64,000 nucleotides of DNA from Bradyrhizobium stylosanthis (GTDB lineage Bacteria; Pseudomonadota; Alphaproteobacteria; Rhizobiales; Xanthobacteraceae). Position numbers and translations under genes: made by a program. Under the pieces are notes generated by a model. That model ran no database searches and had not been told where the DNA came from. It saw only the letters and a program-made list of their open reading frames with translations. Shown piece by piece: positions 41,645 through 50,128 of this stretch; position 1 is the first letter of the stretch, and every line of letters starts with the position of its first letter. The stretch covers positions 508,686 through 572,685 of the forward strand of contig NZ_LVEM01000003.1 in assembly GCF_001641335.1 (NCBI RefSeq). The letters are read 5' to 3'.

Positions 41645-41836
41645 ATGAACCAAACAATGCCATCCGCCTCTCAAATCTACGCTGCCCGCAGGGCTGCGGT
41701 CGACGTTTCCCGATCCAAGGAACAATCACCAGCATCTTCGGTGATCGAGAACTCCGGAACACTTAACCCGGTTGCGATCTATACGCGGCGGCGCCAACAG
41801 CCTGCCATGCGATCAGGAGGTAACGTCCCCGAATGA
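41645..41836 (+). CDS. Element small hypothetical protein, 63 aa
   Basis: A 63-residue Ser/Arg-rich protein (MNQTMPSASQIYAARRAAVD...), probably unstructured. The ribosome-binding site is weak (AGGATCGAAG). Its stop overlaps the next ATG (ATGA), which argues for it being translated. No function can be proposed. Confidence 0.45.
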   Translation: MNQTMPSASQIYAARRAAVDVSRSKEQSPASSVIENSGTLNPVAIYTRRRQQPAMRSGGNVPE

Positions 41837-42168
41837 CGGTGTCAGCATTCCAAATCACCGGCCTCCGGCTGGCTTGCAGCAACACCGACGCAACGGGCCC
41901 GACCCCGATCGCACGTTTCAGCATGAACATTGCGGGGGTTGCGTTGAATGGCTGCCTGCTTGCCCGAAACTACGGCGGCGAAATCACTGTGTTCGGCCCG
42001 TTCTCGAAGAAGGAGGGCCAAAAGCGCGGAGCTGAAGTGCACTTCGATCCTGAGCTTCGCGCAGCAATCACAGTCGCTGTTTTGGCAGTCTATCGAGCAA
42101 TCGCCGGCGACGAACGGGATCAGTTAACCGATGCCGCCGTGTGTCGCCTTGTGGCGCGGGCCGGCTGA
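41833..42168 (+). CDS. Element small beta-rich protein, 111 aa
   Basis: A 111-residue protein with AGGAGG at 41,816. Its pattern (ARFSMNIAGVALNGCLLARN, GGEITVFGPFSKKEG, FDPELRAAITVAVLAVYRAI) of strands followed by a C-terminal helix is reminiscent of small SpoVG-like nucleic-acid-binding folds, although the match is only by eye. It sits in the tightly packed early operon. It could be a regulator. Confidence 0.6.
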   Translation: MTVSAFQITGLRLACSNTDATGPTPIARFSMNIAGVALNGCLLARNYGGEITVFGPFSKKEGQKRGAEVHFDPELRAAITVAVLAVYRAIAGDERDQLTDAAVCRLVARAG

Positions 42169-42189
42169 TTGTCAGCGGAGGAACTTTGA

Positions 42190-42420
42190 ATGACTACGCG
42201 CGACTACATCACTCGACGTTCAGCACAGCTAACTGCCCAGCGCTCTGCAACTCGAGCCCAGATAGTCGGGCTTTGGGATAAGGCCATCGCAAGGCTCAAC
42301 ATGGCCAGTGGCGCACACGAGACTGCCGCCACCACGACCATGCCAGCAGCCGGTACTGATCCTTGGGAGCGAGCTATATCCGCGGTCAACGCTCGCCACG
42401 GTCTGCGGGAGCAGCGATGA
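42190..42420 (+). CDS. Element small hypothetical protein, 76 aa
   Basis: A 76-residue mostly helical protein (MTTRDYITRRSAQLTAQRSA...), preceded by GGAGGA at 42,178. The stop overlaps the next gene's ATG (ATGA). The conserved-looking DPWERAISAVNARHGL tail is the only motif. Function unknown. Confidence 0.55.
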   Translation: MTTRDYITRRSAQLTAQRSATRAQIVGLWDKAIARLNMASGAHETAATTTMPAAGTDPWERAISAVNARHGLREQR

Positions 42421-42614
42421 CAGGCCTCGCTGACGATCGCGCCGCGGCTATCGAGGGTTCGCCGTTAGCTAAGGGGCAAAAAAACCTAGCTGCCTATCTG
42501 GCGACCGAGACCGATCTCTCAGTGGAGGCTGCGCTCCAGATCATGAGCATCTCGGCCCGCAATCTGCGCCCCATGCTCGTCCCTCCTGTCGATGGCAAGG
42601 TATTCACGAGGTGA
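42417..42614 (+). CDS. Element small hypothetical protein, 65 aa
   Basis: A 65-residue protein overlapping the previous stop by four bases. The central KNLAAYLATETDLSVEAALQ helix pattern resembles tails found on Bradyrhizobium and phage proteins that sit next to proteases or head genes, but nothing larger of that kind is present here. It is the last gene of the first operon block; a 266-bp gap with GCAAC repeats follows. Confidence 0.55.
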   Translation: MTGLADDRAAAIEGSPLAKGQKNLAAYLATETDLSVEAALQIMSISARNLRPMLVPPVDGKVFTR

Positions 42615-42704
42615 CATGCTCTCTCGCGGGGTCCTCCCAGCGGCTTAAACCAATGCGGAGGGACTAGGCACTCGAATGCTCCAGAGCCAGACCGCAAAAT
42701 TGAT

Positions 42705-42865
42705 GCAACACGCAACACCATGCACGCAACGACGCAACGTTCGGGAAGAAATTTGAGCGGAAGGTTAGCAATATCAAAGGCTAGTGACGCATGCGCAATC
42801 TGCATGCCAGCGCGCGAACGAGCCACGCTGGCGTTGCATATGCACGATTTGCGCAACGTTGTTGC
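42705..42865. repeat. GCAAC repeat cluster in the leader of the late block
   Basis: GCAAC occurs at 42,705, 42,712, 42,726, 42,734 and 42,853, and the inverse GTTGC at 42,833 and 42,861. The last two copies form the palindrome GCAAC-GTT-GTTGC at 42,853-42,865, just before the HTH gene. Probably an operator region for the HTH and tape-measure operon. Confidence 0.5.
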
Positions 42866-42880
42866 ACGGAGTGCGCGACA

Positions 42881-43261
42881 GTGAGCGCCGATGATCCGCT
42901 GATCTCGATTGCAGCCGCCGCGAAGGCCATCGGCCTGAACCGGAGTACCCTGAGCCGACAGGTCAATCTCGGCCTGGTGCGGTCGCACGATGGCAAGGTG
43001 CGGTTGAGCGAAGTGCTTGCGGACCGCCGTAGTAAGATCGCGGCCCGAAATCCGGCCACGGCTGCAACACTGGAGACCGTGGTCCATGAGTCGGCAGCCG
43101 TCCGCCCGAATCTCGTTGATCTGCCGGCACAGCATCCAACCTCGCGGCTGCCGTTCGAAAGACGACTGCAGCTCGTTGTCGAAGCCGCCATGGCGGGCCT
43201 CACCTGGGATCAGTGCCAAGCAGAAATTCACGCGGTGGAAAGGAAGCTGACAAATGGCTAA
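42881..43261 (+). CDS. Element HTH DNA-binding protein
   Basis: GTG 42881 with GGAG nine bases upstream gives a 126-residue protein. Residues 5-50 form a MerR/terminase-small-like helix-turn-helix (ISIAAAAKAIGLNRSTLSRQ, then VNLGLVRSHDGKVRLSEVLA). The C-terminus has LQLVVEAAMAGLTWDQCQAE. It could regulate the following genes through the GCAAC palindrome upstream, or be a small-terminase-like packaging protein, although no large terminase is present. It overlaps the tape-measure start by eight bases. Confidence 0.65.
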   Translation: MSADDPLISIAAAAKAIGLNRSTLSRQVNLGLVRSHDGKVRLSEVLADRRSKIAARNPATAATLETVVHESAAVRPNLVDLPAQHPTSRLPFERRLQLVVEAAMAGLTWDQCQAEIHAVERKLTNG

Positions 43262-45569
43262 AGGCGGCAAGAACGAAATCCTGCTCTCGATCGCTCTAGA
43301 GGGGGACGCCGAGATCAAGGCGAAGCTGAAAGCCGTCGGCGAGGCCGGCAAGCAGTCACTGGCGGATATCGAGCGGCAGGTGGGCCGCACGGGCGAAACC
43401 GCAGGCAAGAAGTTTGCAGAGTCGGCAACAGCGCCGCTTTCGAAGATCAGCGACGCAATCGCGCCCCTGCTCGAAGGTAGTGGATTTGGTGGCTTACTAA
43501 AGGGGCTTGGCGGATTCGCGCTTGGCGCCGGCCTTCCTGCCGCACTGGCGGGTCTTGGCGCACAGCTTGCCAAAATCCGCGAAGAGACCGAGCTGGTCGA
43601 GAGCCGGTTCAAGGCGCTCGGCGCCAGCGGCGATGCGTTCGACAAGCTGCGCGAAAGCGCTCGGAAAGTCGGTGCGGATCCGAAAGATTTGGCCGCCGCG
43701 AACGAGGATTTCCTGTCGTTCAAACGGAAGCAGGAGCTGCAGTCGCCTTATGGCATTGCGGACGCGACGGAGGAACAGTTTCGAGCTGCACAGCGTGCGT
43801 TGACCGCCGGCGGTCGGATTGATGGACTTTCCGCAGCCCAAGCTGCCGAGAAGGCCCGCGGCTTCCTTGGCGACATCTATGCACCGCATGATGTCGGAAA
43901 TGGCGAGCTGGCGCAGGGTCTGACATCGGGTGCCTTGCAGTCACTCGGTCCGAACCTTGGAAACCTCGTGGCTCGTTCTATCGGTCGTGAGCTCAATGTC
44001 CCGATCCGCAATCGAGAGGAGTTGGATCTTCTGCTCAGCCGCCGAGACGCGCAGGGGCGCACGGGGGTCATTAACCCGCAGACGGTGTTTCGCGCCCTGT
44101 CGGGAGCCGAACCGCAAGCCGTGCGAGAGGCAGACAAGCGCCGGACATTCGGTGAGCGTGTCGGTGGTGGCTTGGGCGAGATCAATCGCCAGTTTGGCGA
44201 CATTCTGGGGCCGCAAAGCAGCAACATCGGTACCGATGCTGGGCGCACTGTAGAATCTGGACTCGATCTGATCGCCAAGGGGATCAAGGCGAGCAAGCCG
44301 ACCGCAGAGGCGTTCGGTCGCTCGGGTCGTGATCTTGGCGAGCGGACGCGCATACCCGGACTTGGGACCGCCGGCGAAGCGCTCGGAACTGCGGAAGGGT
44401 TGACCTACGGCATCTTGCGGGACAGCGCCAAGGGCTACGGCCGGATGGGCTCCGCCATTGGCGATCTGCTCGGCGGCACGGCCATTGGTGGTTTTTTGTC
44501 CAAGGCGTTCGGTGATCCCGGCGCCTTGCAGGAAAAGCCCCGACCTGGGGAGGGACCGAGTTCCCTTCAGCCGCAGGCAGCGCCCCCGCAGCAGCGCAGC
44601 GACTTGTTCGATGCGTTCCTGCAAAGTCTCGGCGCGAGGCTGAACAATATCAATCCAGAGAGCACGAAGGTCGAGGGTCCGGTTGACGGCCTCGGCCTCC
44701 GCGGTGCGTTGGAGGGCAGCACCGAGGATGTCGCCAGCTCAGTGAAAGACGCCGGCAGCAAGCTCGCCCAAGCGATCGAGGAGATTACGGCGAACCTGAA
44801 GAGCAGCAGCGGTGGCGATAGTGCTCCATCGGCCGAAGTAGCAGCCGCTGGCGGCGGCCTGGTGCGCTGCCTGGATGGCGGCGGCCACGTCATGGGACCG
44901 GGCACGTCGACGTCGGACAGCATCCCGGCGATGCTCTCCGACGGCGAGTACGTTATCCGGGCGGAGGCGGCGCGAAGGATCGGTCGAGGTCAGCTCGATC
45001 GGCTCAATGCCGGCAACTATGCCGGCGGCGGCTTCATCAGCCGACTTCTCGGAAAGGTCAGCGGCTTCGCCAAGGGCGGCCGGGTGGCGCACCTGGCTGG
45101 AGGCGGCGGCTTGTCGCCGGAATGGTTCGATCCCGATCTGACGCCGGAAGAGTCCATCAATTTGCTCAACGAAACGGTGCTCAGCCCGGCGCAGCTGAGA
45201 CTCGTCGCCCTCAACAATGCGAAGACTCCGGAAGAGAGCATCAAGCTACTCAACCGCTTCGTCATGGGGCGTTCGGGCGGCGGCCCAATCGGGCATTTTG
45301 CGGATGGCGGCGCGGTCGGTACGTTCGGCGATAGCATCGGTCACCTCTTCACCGGCGGCGCTGCGGCTGATCTTCCTTCGCTCGACGGTCTCTCGGGTGG
45401 AGGTGGCATCAGGGAGTTGCACCCGGTGACGATCCAGATGCCGGGCGGCAATTCTGTCGGACCCATGCTGGCCGACAGCGCCATCGTCGATGCCGTTCGC
45501 CGTGAGGCGCGTGACAGTGCCAACTTCAAGACCGGGCCGGCTCCGGGCTGGGTGCATGGGGGCCGGTGA
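43254..45569 (+). CDS. Tail tape-measure-like protein
   Basis: A 771-residue protein. An N-terminal coiled region (ALEGDAEIKAKLKAVGEAGK) is followed by a hydrophobic Gly/Ala/Leu stretch at about 75-105. A long helical middle follows, then a Gly-rich C-terminal part with the widespread tape-measure motif DSIPAMLSDGEYVI and RRIGRGQLDRLNAG. Family tape-measure proteins span the tail lumen and set its length; this one is short, suggesting a short tail if functional. It begins within the HTH gene and ends in a TGATG overlap. Confidence 0.78.
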   Translation: MAKGGKNEILLSIALEGDAEIKAKLKAVGEAGKQSLADIERQVGRTGETAGKKFAESATAPLSKISDAIAPLLEGSGFGGLLKGLGGFALGAGLPAALAGLGAQLAKIREETELVESRFKALGASGDAFDKLRESARKVGADPKDLAAANEDFLSFKRKQELQSPYGIADATEEQFRAAQRALTAGGRIDGLSAAQAAEKARGFLGDIYAPHDVGNGELAQGLTSGALQSLGPNLGNLVARSIGRELNVPIRNREELDLLLSRRDAQGRTGVINPQTVFRALSGAEPQAVREADKRRTFGERVGGGLGEINRQFGDILGPQSSNIGTDAGRTVESGLDLIAKGIKASKPTAEAFGRSGRDLGERTRIPGLGTAGEALGTAEGLTYGILRDSAKGYGRMGSAIGDLLGGTAIGGFLSKAFGDPGALQEKPRPGEGPSSLQPQAAPPQQRSDLFDAFLQSLGARLNNINPESTKVEGPVDGLGLRGALEGSTEDVASSVKDAGSKLAQAIEEITANLKSSSGGDSAPSAEVAAAGGGLVRCLDGGGHVMGPGTSTSDSIPAMLSDGEYVIRAEAARRIGRGQLDRLNAGNYAGGGFISRLLGKVSGFAKGGRVAHLAGGGGLSPEWFDPDLTPEESINLLNETVLSPAQLRLVALNNAKTPEESIKLLNRFVMGRSGGGPIGHFADGGAVGTFGDSIGHLFTGGAAADLPSLDGLSGGGGIRELHPVTIQMPGGNSVGPMLADSAIVDAVRREARDSANFKTGPAPGWVHGGR

Positions 45570-45775
45570 TGCCTAGGGTTGACGAAGCAAAAATGGCCTT
45601 TGACGCGGCCTGCGCGGCAGAAGCTGCGAGGATCCGCGAAGCTGAAGGCCTAGGGCCTGAAGTATCCGTCGAGATCGAAATGACGCCGGACATTCTGGCG
45701 CTCTCCGAGAGCTATGAAGCCGCGCTCGCCGCGGCCGGCAAACCGTCCCCGTCGATCTCTTGGACCGAGGACTGA
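45569..45775 (+). CDS. Element small acidic protein, 68 aa
   Basis: A 68-residue acidic helical protein (MPRVDEAKMAFDAACAAEAA...; VSVEIEMTPDILALSESYEA). TGATG overlaps tie it to both the tape-measure gene before and the LamG-like gene after. No family is recognised; it may be a tail assembly chaperone or connector by position. Confidence 0.65.
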   Translation: MPRVDEAKMAFDAACAAEAARIREAEGLGPEVSVEIEMTPDILALSESYEAALAAAGKPSPSISWTED

Positions 45776-48027
45776 TGGGCACCAACAAGCCGGACAGCCG
45801 CAAGACGCACATCACGCGCGTCTACGGCACCAACAAGAAAGGCGAGCGCCTCGACGACATGTGGGCCGACGTCGAGCGCACCGACGTCATCAAAAGCAAA
45901 AGCCAATCGTCCGAATCGCAGTCACAGGGCATCGTCCGAAAGCTGAAATGGTGCGACGACCGGACCAAAGACGATTACAACCCGAAGGGCAACAAGACCC
46001 GAAAAACGGAAGTCCTGAAGGTCTGCGATCCAGAGACGACGACGGACGTCAACAACCCGGACGAATGGATTCCGATCCGCATCATCAAGTCCGCTAAATC
46101 GACCGGCGGAAACGGCCGCGGCGAAGATTACCAGGACCATTTCCTGAATACGGCGGTGCACTCTGCCCGCATGACCAAGGTTCGGCGCATCGTCGGCTAC
46201 GAGACCAACATCGACGAGCTAGCGCAGAAAGCGATCGACGCAGACCCGACCCTGATGGAGTTTGTCGTCGACAGCCAGCACTATGACAAAGACCTCGAGA
46301 CCAAGGACCAGGCACAATACATCGAAGTCGAGATCCCGCTCGCCTTGAAGCACAGGGGCAATTCGCTGTCTGTCAACGGTCAGGCCGGCAGGATCAAGCT
46401 GCTGAACCAATACCTGGTCGACGAAAGCGAAAAAGCTACGCTGAAGATCAAGGGTAAGGACGACATCAACCCGCCGTACCGCCTCGATCCGTTTCAGAAC
46501 ATCGTCAACATCAACTGGGGTGGGCTGGCGGCCAAGTTCTACGACCGAGAGAGCCACGCAACGCTGGCGACGCTCGTTCCTGATGCGAAGAAGTTCACGC
46601 TGTCGATCTGGTTTCGCGCGCCGACGAAGTCGATTGAGGCAGCGCAGGCGGAATTTTCGGCTTGGCAGGCTGCCGGTGGACCTCGGCCGTTGCTGTGCGG
46701 TGTCGTGCCGCTCGTGGTGTTCGGGCCGCCGACGATTCAGAAAGAAGTCGATGCGTCGGGCGGCGAGACGCGAACGATCGGCCACACCCACTCACAGGAT
46801 TATCTGCGCTCGTTCGGGAGCATCTACACGCCGACCGGCGGTCTGATAGATCACGACAACACGGTAACATTGCCGGCATTCACGGGCGCGACCGAGACGG
46901 TTGACCCCTCCTATATCGGCATCGACTGCACCGGCGACTATCCGCAATTGTCGATCAACGTCGTCATGCCGCGGGGCGATGCGCCGGCCTATGAGGGCAC
47001 GAGCACGTTCGGGCTTGCGACCACGCAGAACATTCCGGACGGCGGCCTCTATCTTGGTTCGGTCGCCGACGGTCAGCTGATCACCGACGGGCCTCTAAGC
47101 CCTAGTGACGATTGGTATTCCGACGCGCTGGACACAACCGCCGACATCTTCCTCGGGCAAGTGCCTGAAACGTATCGCACGCTTCAGGCGCGCCGCGGTG
47201 GCGCTCCGTTCGACAATTCCGACCCTGGGTACAATGGGCAGCGCGTCACGCCCGATCGCTGGCACCACGTTTTGCTCTCGCTCGACGTTTCTCAGCCGGT
47301 GAAGACGGCCGGCGGTTTCATCGTGCAGGAGGCGATCTCTCCGCCGGAAGGGCCGGCCGTCGGCTACGCCGTCGTCAGCGGCTCACTGGCAACGCCGGCA
47401 ACCGTTGGCTCGCGTTCGACGGGCGTGTCCAGGATGTGCCTGGCATTCGACGACGTGAACCTGACCGGAGGCGCGCTTTCCTGTTACCATCCGCAGGGCC
47501 ATTCCGATTCAAACGCGGTTCTGACGGTCAACGCCTACACCGTTGCGATCGATACGGCTTATGACTCGACCACGACCAGCCCAATCAATTTCGGCCGCAT
47601 CCAGACCATCCATTCCGTCGGCAAGCAAGGCAAGTACGACTACAGTCCGAGCGGCGTCCCGTTTGCCGGCGGCAGCGATCATGATGGCTTCGGCTTCCCG
47701 ACCACCGGCGCCTATGTCGATGCGGTCAAGGAGATCGAGCTCGGCGAGTACCAGTTGTTTCTAGATGTCGCGCTCGACAGCGGCCTGGTCGAGAACCGCC
47801 GCGGCTTCATCACCGACGAAGGCAAGCCGGCTCCGCTGTCGAGTGCCGCCGAGCTGATGGGCAGGAAGCCAAGCGCCCTCGTGCACGGCTCCGGCAACTG
47901 GAAGAAGGCCCGCGACACCGGGGCGATCGCGGCGGCCTCGGAGCCGCCGAATCCGGACGGCATCACAAGCGGCCGCATCGAAGCCTACAGGCCGAACCCC
48001 GGCCTGCACGGTCCGCTGGGCGAATAA
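45775..48027 (+). CDS. Phage structural protein with concanavalin/LamG-like domains
   Basis: A 750-residue protein. The N-terminal 200 residues are polar and charged (TRVYGTNKKGERLDDMWADV). From about residue 280 it shows jelly-roll lectin features (AKKFTLSIWFRAPTKSIEAA; VTPDRWHHVLLSLDVSQPVK; FGRIQTIHSVG) typical of LamG/pentraxin folds in phage tail tips, fibres or decoration proteins. It follows the tape-measure gene in an overlapping operon, so a tail or receptor-binding role is likely. It is the last gene of the plus-strand block. Confidence 0.68.
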   Translation: MGTNKPDSRKTHITRVYGTNKKGERLDDMWADVERTDVIKSKSQSSESQSQGIVRKLKWCDDRTKDDYNPKGNKTRKTEVLKVCDPETTTDVNNPDEWIPIRIIKSAKSTGGNGRGEDYQDHFLNTAVHSARMTKVRRIVGYETNIDELAQKAIDADPTLMEFVVDSQHYDKDLETKDQAQYIEVEIPLALKHRGNSLSVNGQAGRIKLLNQYLVDESEKATLKIKGKDDINPPYRLDPFQNIVNINWGGLAAKFYDRESHATLATLVPDAKKFTLSIWFRAPTKSIEAAQAEFSAWQAAGGPRPLLCGVVPLVVFGPPTIQKEVDASGGETRTIGHTHSQDYLRSFGSIYTPTGGLIDHDNTVTLPAFTGATETVDPSYIGIDCTGDYPQLSINVVMPRGDAPAYEGTSTFGLATTQNIPDGGLYLGSVADGQLITDGPLSPSDDWYSDALDTTADIFLGQVPETYRTLQARRGGAPFDNSDPGYNGQRVTPDRWHHVLLSLDVSQPVKTAGGFIVQEAISPPEGPAVGYAVVSGSLATPATVGSRSTGVSRMCLAFDDVNLTGGALSCYHPQGHSDSNAVLTVNAYTVAIDTAYDSTTTSPINFGRIQTIHSVGKQGKYDYSPSGVPFAGGSDHDGFGFPTTGAYVDAVKEIELGEYQLFLDVALDSGLVENRRGFITDEGKPAPLSSAAELMGRKPSALVHGSGNWKKARDTGAIAAASEPPNPDGITSGRIEAYRPNPGLHGPLGE

Positions 48028-48034
48028 GTCGGGG

Positions 48035-48562
48035 CTACTTCGATTGGGCCGGTTGCGAACATCCGACTTCGTTGCAGAGAACGGAGCGGAAATCGGGGCT
48101 GTCCGTCGTTTGCAGAACGTTCGGACCGCTCTGGTTGATGATGGTGATACCGCCTGCACCCGTGCTTCCTTGGCCACCTCCCTGTTGCCGAGATGGCGGC
48201 AGGAAGAGCTTCACCTCGTGCTGATCGCGGTAGACGGTGACGGTTCCCCAGGTCCTTTGCGTACCATCACTTGATTCGAGCATCACCCTAGACGTGCCGG
48301 GAGACAGGCCGGTAAATGCAATGAGATGGTCGCTTCGCGGTTCGGCCGCGACCACATTCTGATCCTCGAGCCTGATGCCCTTGAACGGCATCTTGAAATG
48401 GACCTGCGCCGTGTCGCCGAACCTGACTAGAAGGTTGCGATTGCCGGGCTCCGGCAGGATTGGCTGGTTGAGTACCTCTCGCTCGGTCGTGGTACGATTT
48501 TGCTGTGCGAACGAGGGTGATATCAGCGCCAGTAGCGTAAGGGCGGCAAACATGAGTTTCAT
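48035..48562 (-). CDS. Exported protein with pilus-assembly (CpaC N-terminal-like) domain
   Basis: A 175-residue protein: signal peptide MKLMFAALTLLALISPSFAQ, then NLLVRFGDTAQVHFKMPFKG, VVAAEPRSDHLIAFTGLSPG, TSRVMLESSDGTQRTWGTVT, the pattern of the N-terminal domain of CpaC/RcpA-type secretins. The tail is Gly/Ser-rich with two Cys. AAGGGGG precedes ATG 48562. It is convergent with the phage structural gene. A secreted cargo protein that may bind at the cell surface; no secretin channel follows. Confidence 0.65.
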   Translation of the reverse strand: MKLMFAALTLLALISPSFAQQNRTTTEREVLNQPILPEPGNRNLLVRFGDTAQVHFKMPFKGIRLEDQNVVAAEPRSDHLIAFTGLSPGTSRVMLESSDGTQRTWGTVTVYRDQHEVKLFLPPSRQQGGGQGSTGAGGITIINQSGPNVLQTTDSPDFRSVLCNEVGCSQPAQSK

Positions 48563-48650
48563 TCGCAAACCCCCTTAGAGTGAAATAACTGAAAGCTACC
48601 TACAAAGATTCAACTACTTTTTTGGACCCGCTTGCTCGCGCATCATTCGT

Positions 48651-48926
48651 CTAATCCTGATGGCATACGAGGCGGCGTGGATGCTCAGACCCGAGTTCAG
48701 GAATCAAATATGCTGGCTGGCGGCGCTGGCGAAAGAGTCGCTCCGTCAGGTCACCGTCACAAGTTTTAAGCTGTTGAACGTAGTCGCAGTATTCGTTCGG
48801 CAGTGGCGGCCGGACGCGAGGATCCTGATTGAGACAAGGCCTATCGGAGGGATAGCCGGGCTCCGCCGACCAAGCCTCAGAAGAGACCAGCGCGGATAGT
48901 AGAAATATTCCGAATAAAAATCGCAT
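48651..48926 (-). CDS. Small exported Cys-containing protein, 91 aa
   Basis: A 91-residue protein with signal peptide MRFLFGIFLLSALVSSEAWS and a mature part with four Cys (DRPCLNQ, NEYCDYVQQLKTCDG, LVCHQD), likely two disulfides. It lies upstream of the CpaC-like gene on the same strand (88-bp gap). Function unknown; a lysis-like or surface protein would be possible. Confidence 0.55.
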   Translation of the reverse strand: MRFLFGIFLLSALVSSEAWSAEPGYPSDRPCLNQDPRVRPPLPNEYCDYVQQLKTCDGDLTERLFRQRRQPAYLIPELGSEHPRRLVCHQD

Positions 48927-49120
48927 CCAGCCGTCCCCGACTGAAACTGAAAGCGCCAGTGTTGCTCAACCATGAGGAGAGTGCAAGAGGGATCGGGAGA
49001 AAGTTGCAATCGGGAGATAGTCCGCGAATTGCCAGGTTGTCGGTGGGCGATGCCCTACCCATCACAAGGGTTTGCCGAAAACCCATTCATCCCTCCCCTC
49101 TTGTGGGGGCATCAATCCCT

Positions 49121-49855
49121 TCAACGCCTGGCTGCTAATGGGCTTTCACTTTGAAGCATCGTCCCAAGCACCTCATCCGCCTTCGCCAGCACGCCTTGCA
49201 GTTTCAAAGCGATGACATCACGATCATCTCCGTAGCCACCCCAAATGTCGGCCTCAAGTCTCGCAAAAAGACTTGGGTTGTGGCTTTGGTTGCCGACGTA
49301 CTGGATGAGCATACTCGCGGCAACCCGAATTGAATTCACAATTTCAGCAGCTGGTTGAAAGGCCTCTTCAAGCGCACCCTGAAACAACGCTCGTGCCTGG
49401 TATCGCCTGCTGAAGAGGCTCGATAGGAATTCTTGTTCTTTCCTAAGCCGTTCAAGGGGCACAAAGTAGATATCGCGGTTGCGAGCAGTGCCCGCGTATT
49501 CGGCATCTTGACGTGGTCGCGATGAACCTTCGTCACCAAACGCCCCAGGTGATCGCACTGCGGATATGATGTCAGCGAACTTATAGAAGTCAGCTAACAA
49601 TTGCTCGGCAAATTCAACGCGTCGCTTACGGTCATGCAACTCACGCTCATAATGAAATTTGCGCTCGGCGAGGTCCACGTCGAAGCCATAACGTCTTTCT
49701 GCGAGCCGTTCATCAGATTGCAATTTGTCCATATGCAGTCGCCTCGCCGCCCTATTGGACAGGAAGCCACTTACAATCGAGACGAATCCCGAGACAGCAG
49801 CGGCGACGACAGCGGGGCCGACTAGATCATGCGTATCCACGGCAGTTTTGCTCAA
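49121..49855 (-). CDS. Membrane-anchored coiled-coil hypothetical protein
   Basis: A 244-residue protein with one N-terminal membrane helix (VGPAVVAAAVSGFVSIVSGF), then a charged coiled coil (DERLAERRYGFDVDLAERKF; HYERELHDRKRRVEFAEQLL) and a helical cytoplasmic domain (FQGALEEAFQPAAEIVNSIR). The start is uncertain: TTG 49855 as given, GTG 49840 or a later ATG. The layout resembles membrane-tethered cargo proteins of mobile elements; function unknown. Confidence 0.6.
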   Translation of the reverse strand: MSKTAVDTHDLVGPAVVAAAVSGFVSIVSGFLSNRAARRLHMDKLQSDERLAERRYGFDVDLAERKFHYERELHDRKRRVEFAEQLLADFYKFADIISAVRSPGAFGDEGSSRPRQDAEYAGTARNRDIYFVPLERLRKEQEFLSSLFSRRYQARALFQGALEEAFQPAAEIVNSIRVAASMLIQYVGNQSHNPSLFARLEADIWGGYGDDRDVIALKLQGVLAKADEVLGTMLQSESPLAARR

Positions 49856-49960
49856 ACTGAAAGCCTACAGTCTTCCGCAACCGCAGGGCGAGCGCAAGTG
49901 GCAATGTGTGCTCATTGGCATCGAGTTCGAAACGAACCAAAATGGTAGCCATGGTCATGG

Positions 49961-50083
49961 TCCCGATCCGCCGACAGGCCCGGGGATGGTCGCGATGTCG
50001 GACAGATCCTGATTAGCGAGGGACTTGTTCGCGCCTACGTCTGCAGCGCGACGCGGTGCCCGCCGCGGCAGCGCTGGTGCTGA
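49961..50083 (+). pseudogene. Staphylococcal-nuclease-family (thermonuclease) remnant
   Basis: One plus-strand frame reads GDGRDVGQILISEGLVRAYV followed by CSATRCPPRQRWC and a stop at 50,081-50,083, which is the typical C-terminus of rhizobial SNase/thermonucleases (RDVG..LI.EGLA.PY; C....CP.R..WC). No start codon or upstream catalytic part is present in the same frame, so only the tail survives. Confidence 0.6.
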
Positions 50084-50128
50084 ACGAGCAATCAAAACGC
50101 GGCTCTCATTGTCGGATGGTCCGATTCT

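Noticed and set aside
49725..50012. 95-aa plus-strand frame near the nuclease remnant
   Set aside because: It is in a different frame from the SNase tail and overlaps the start of the minus-strand gene; not protein-like.
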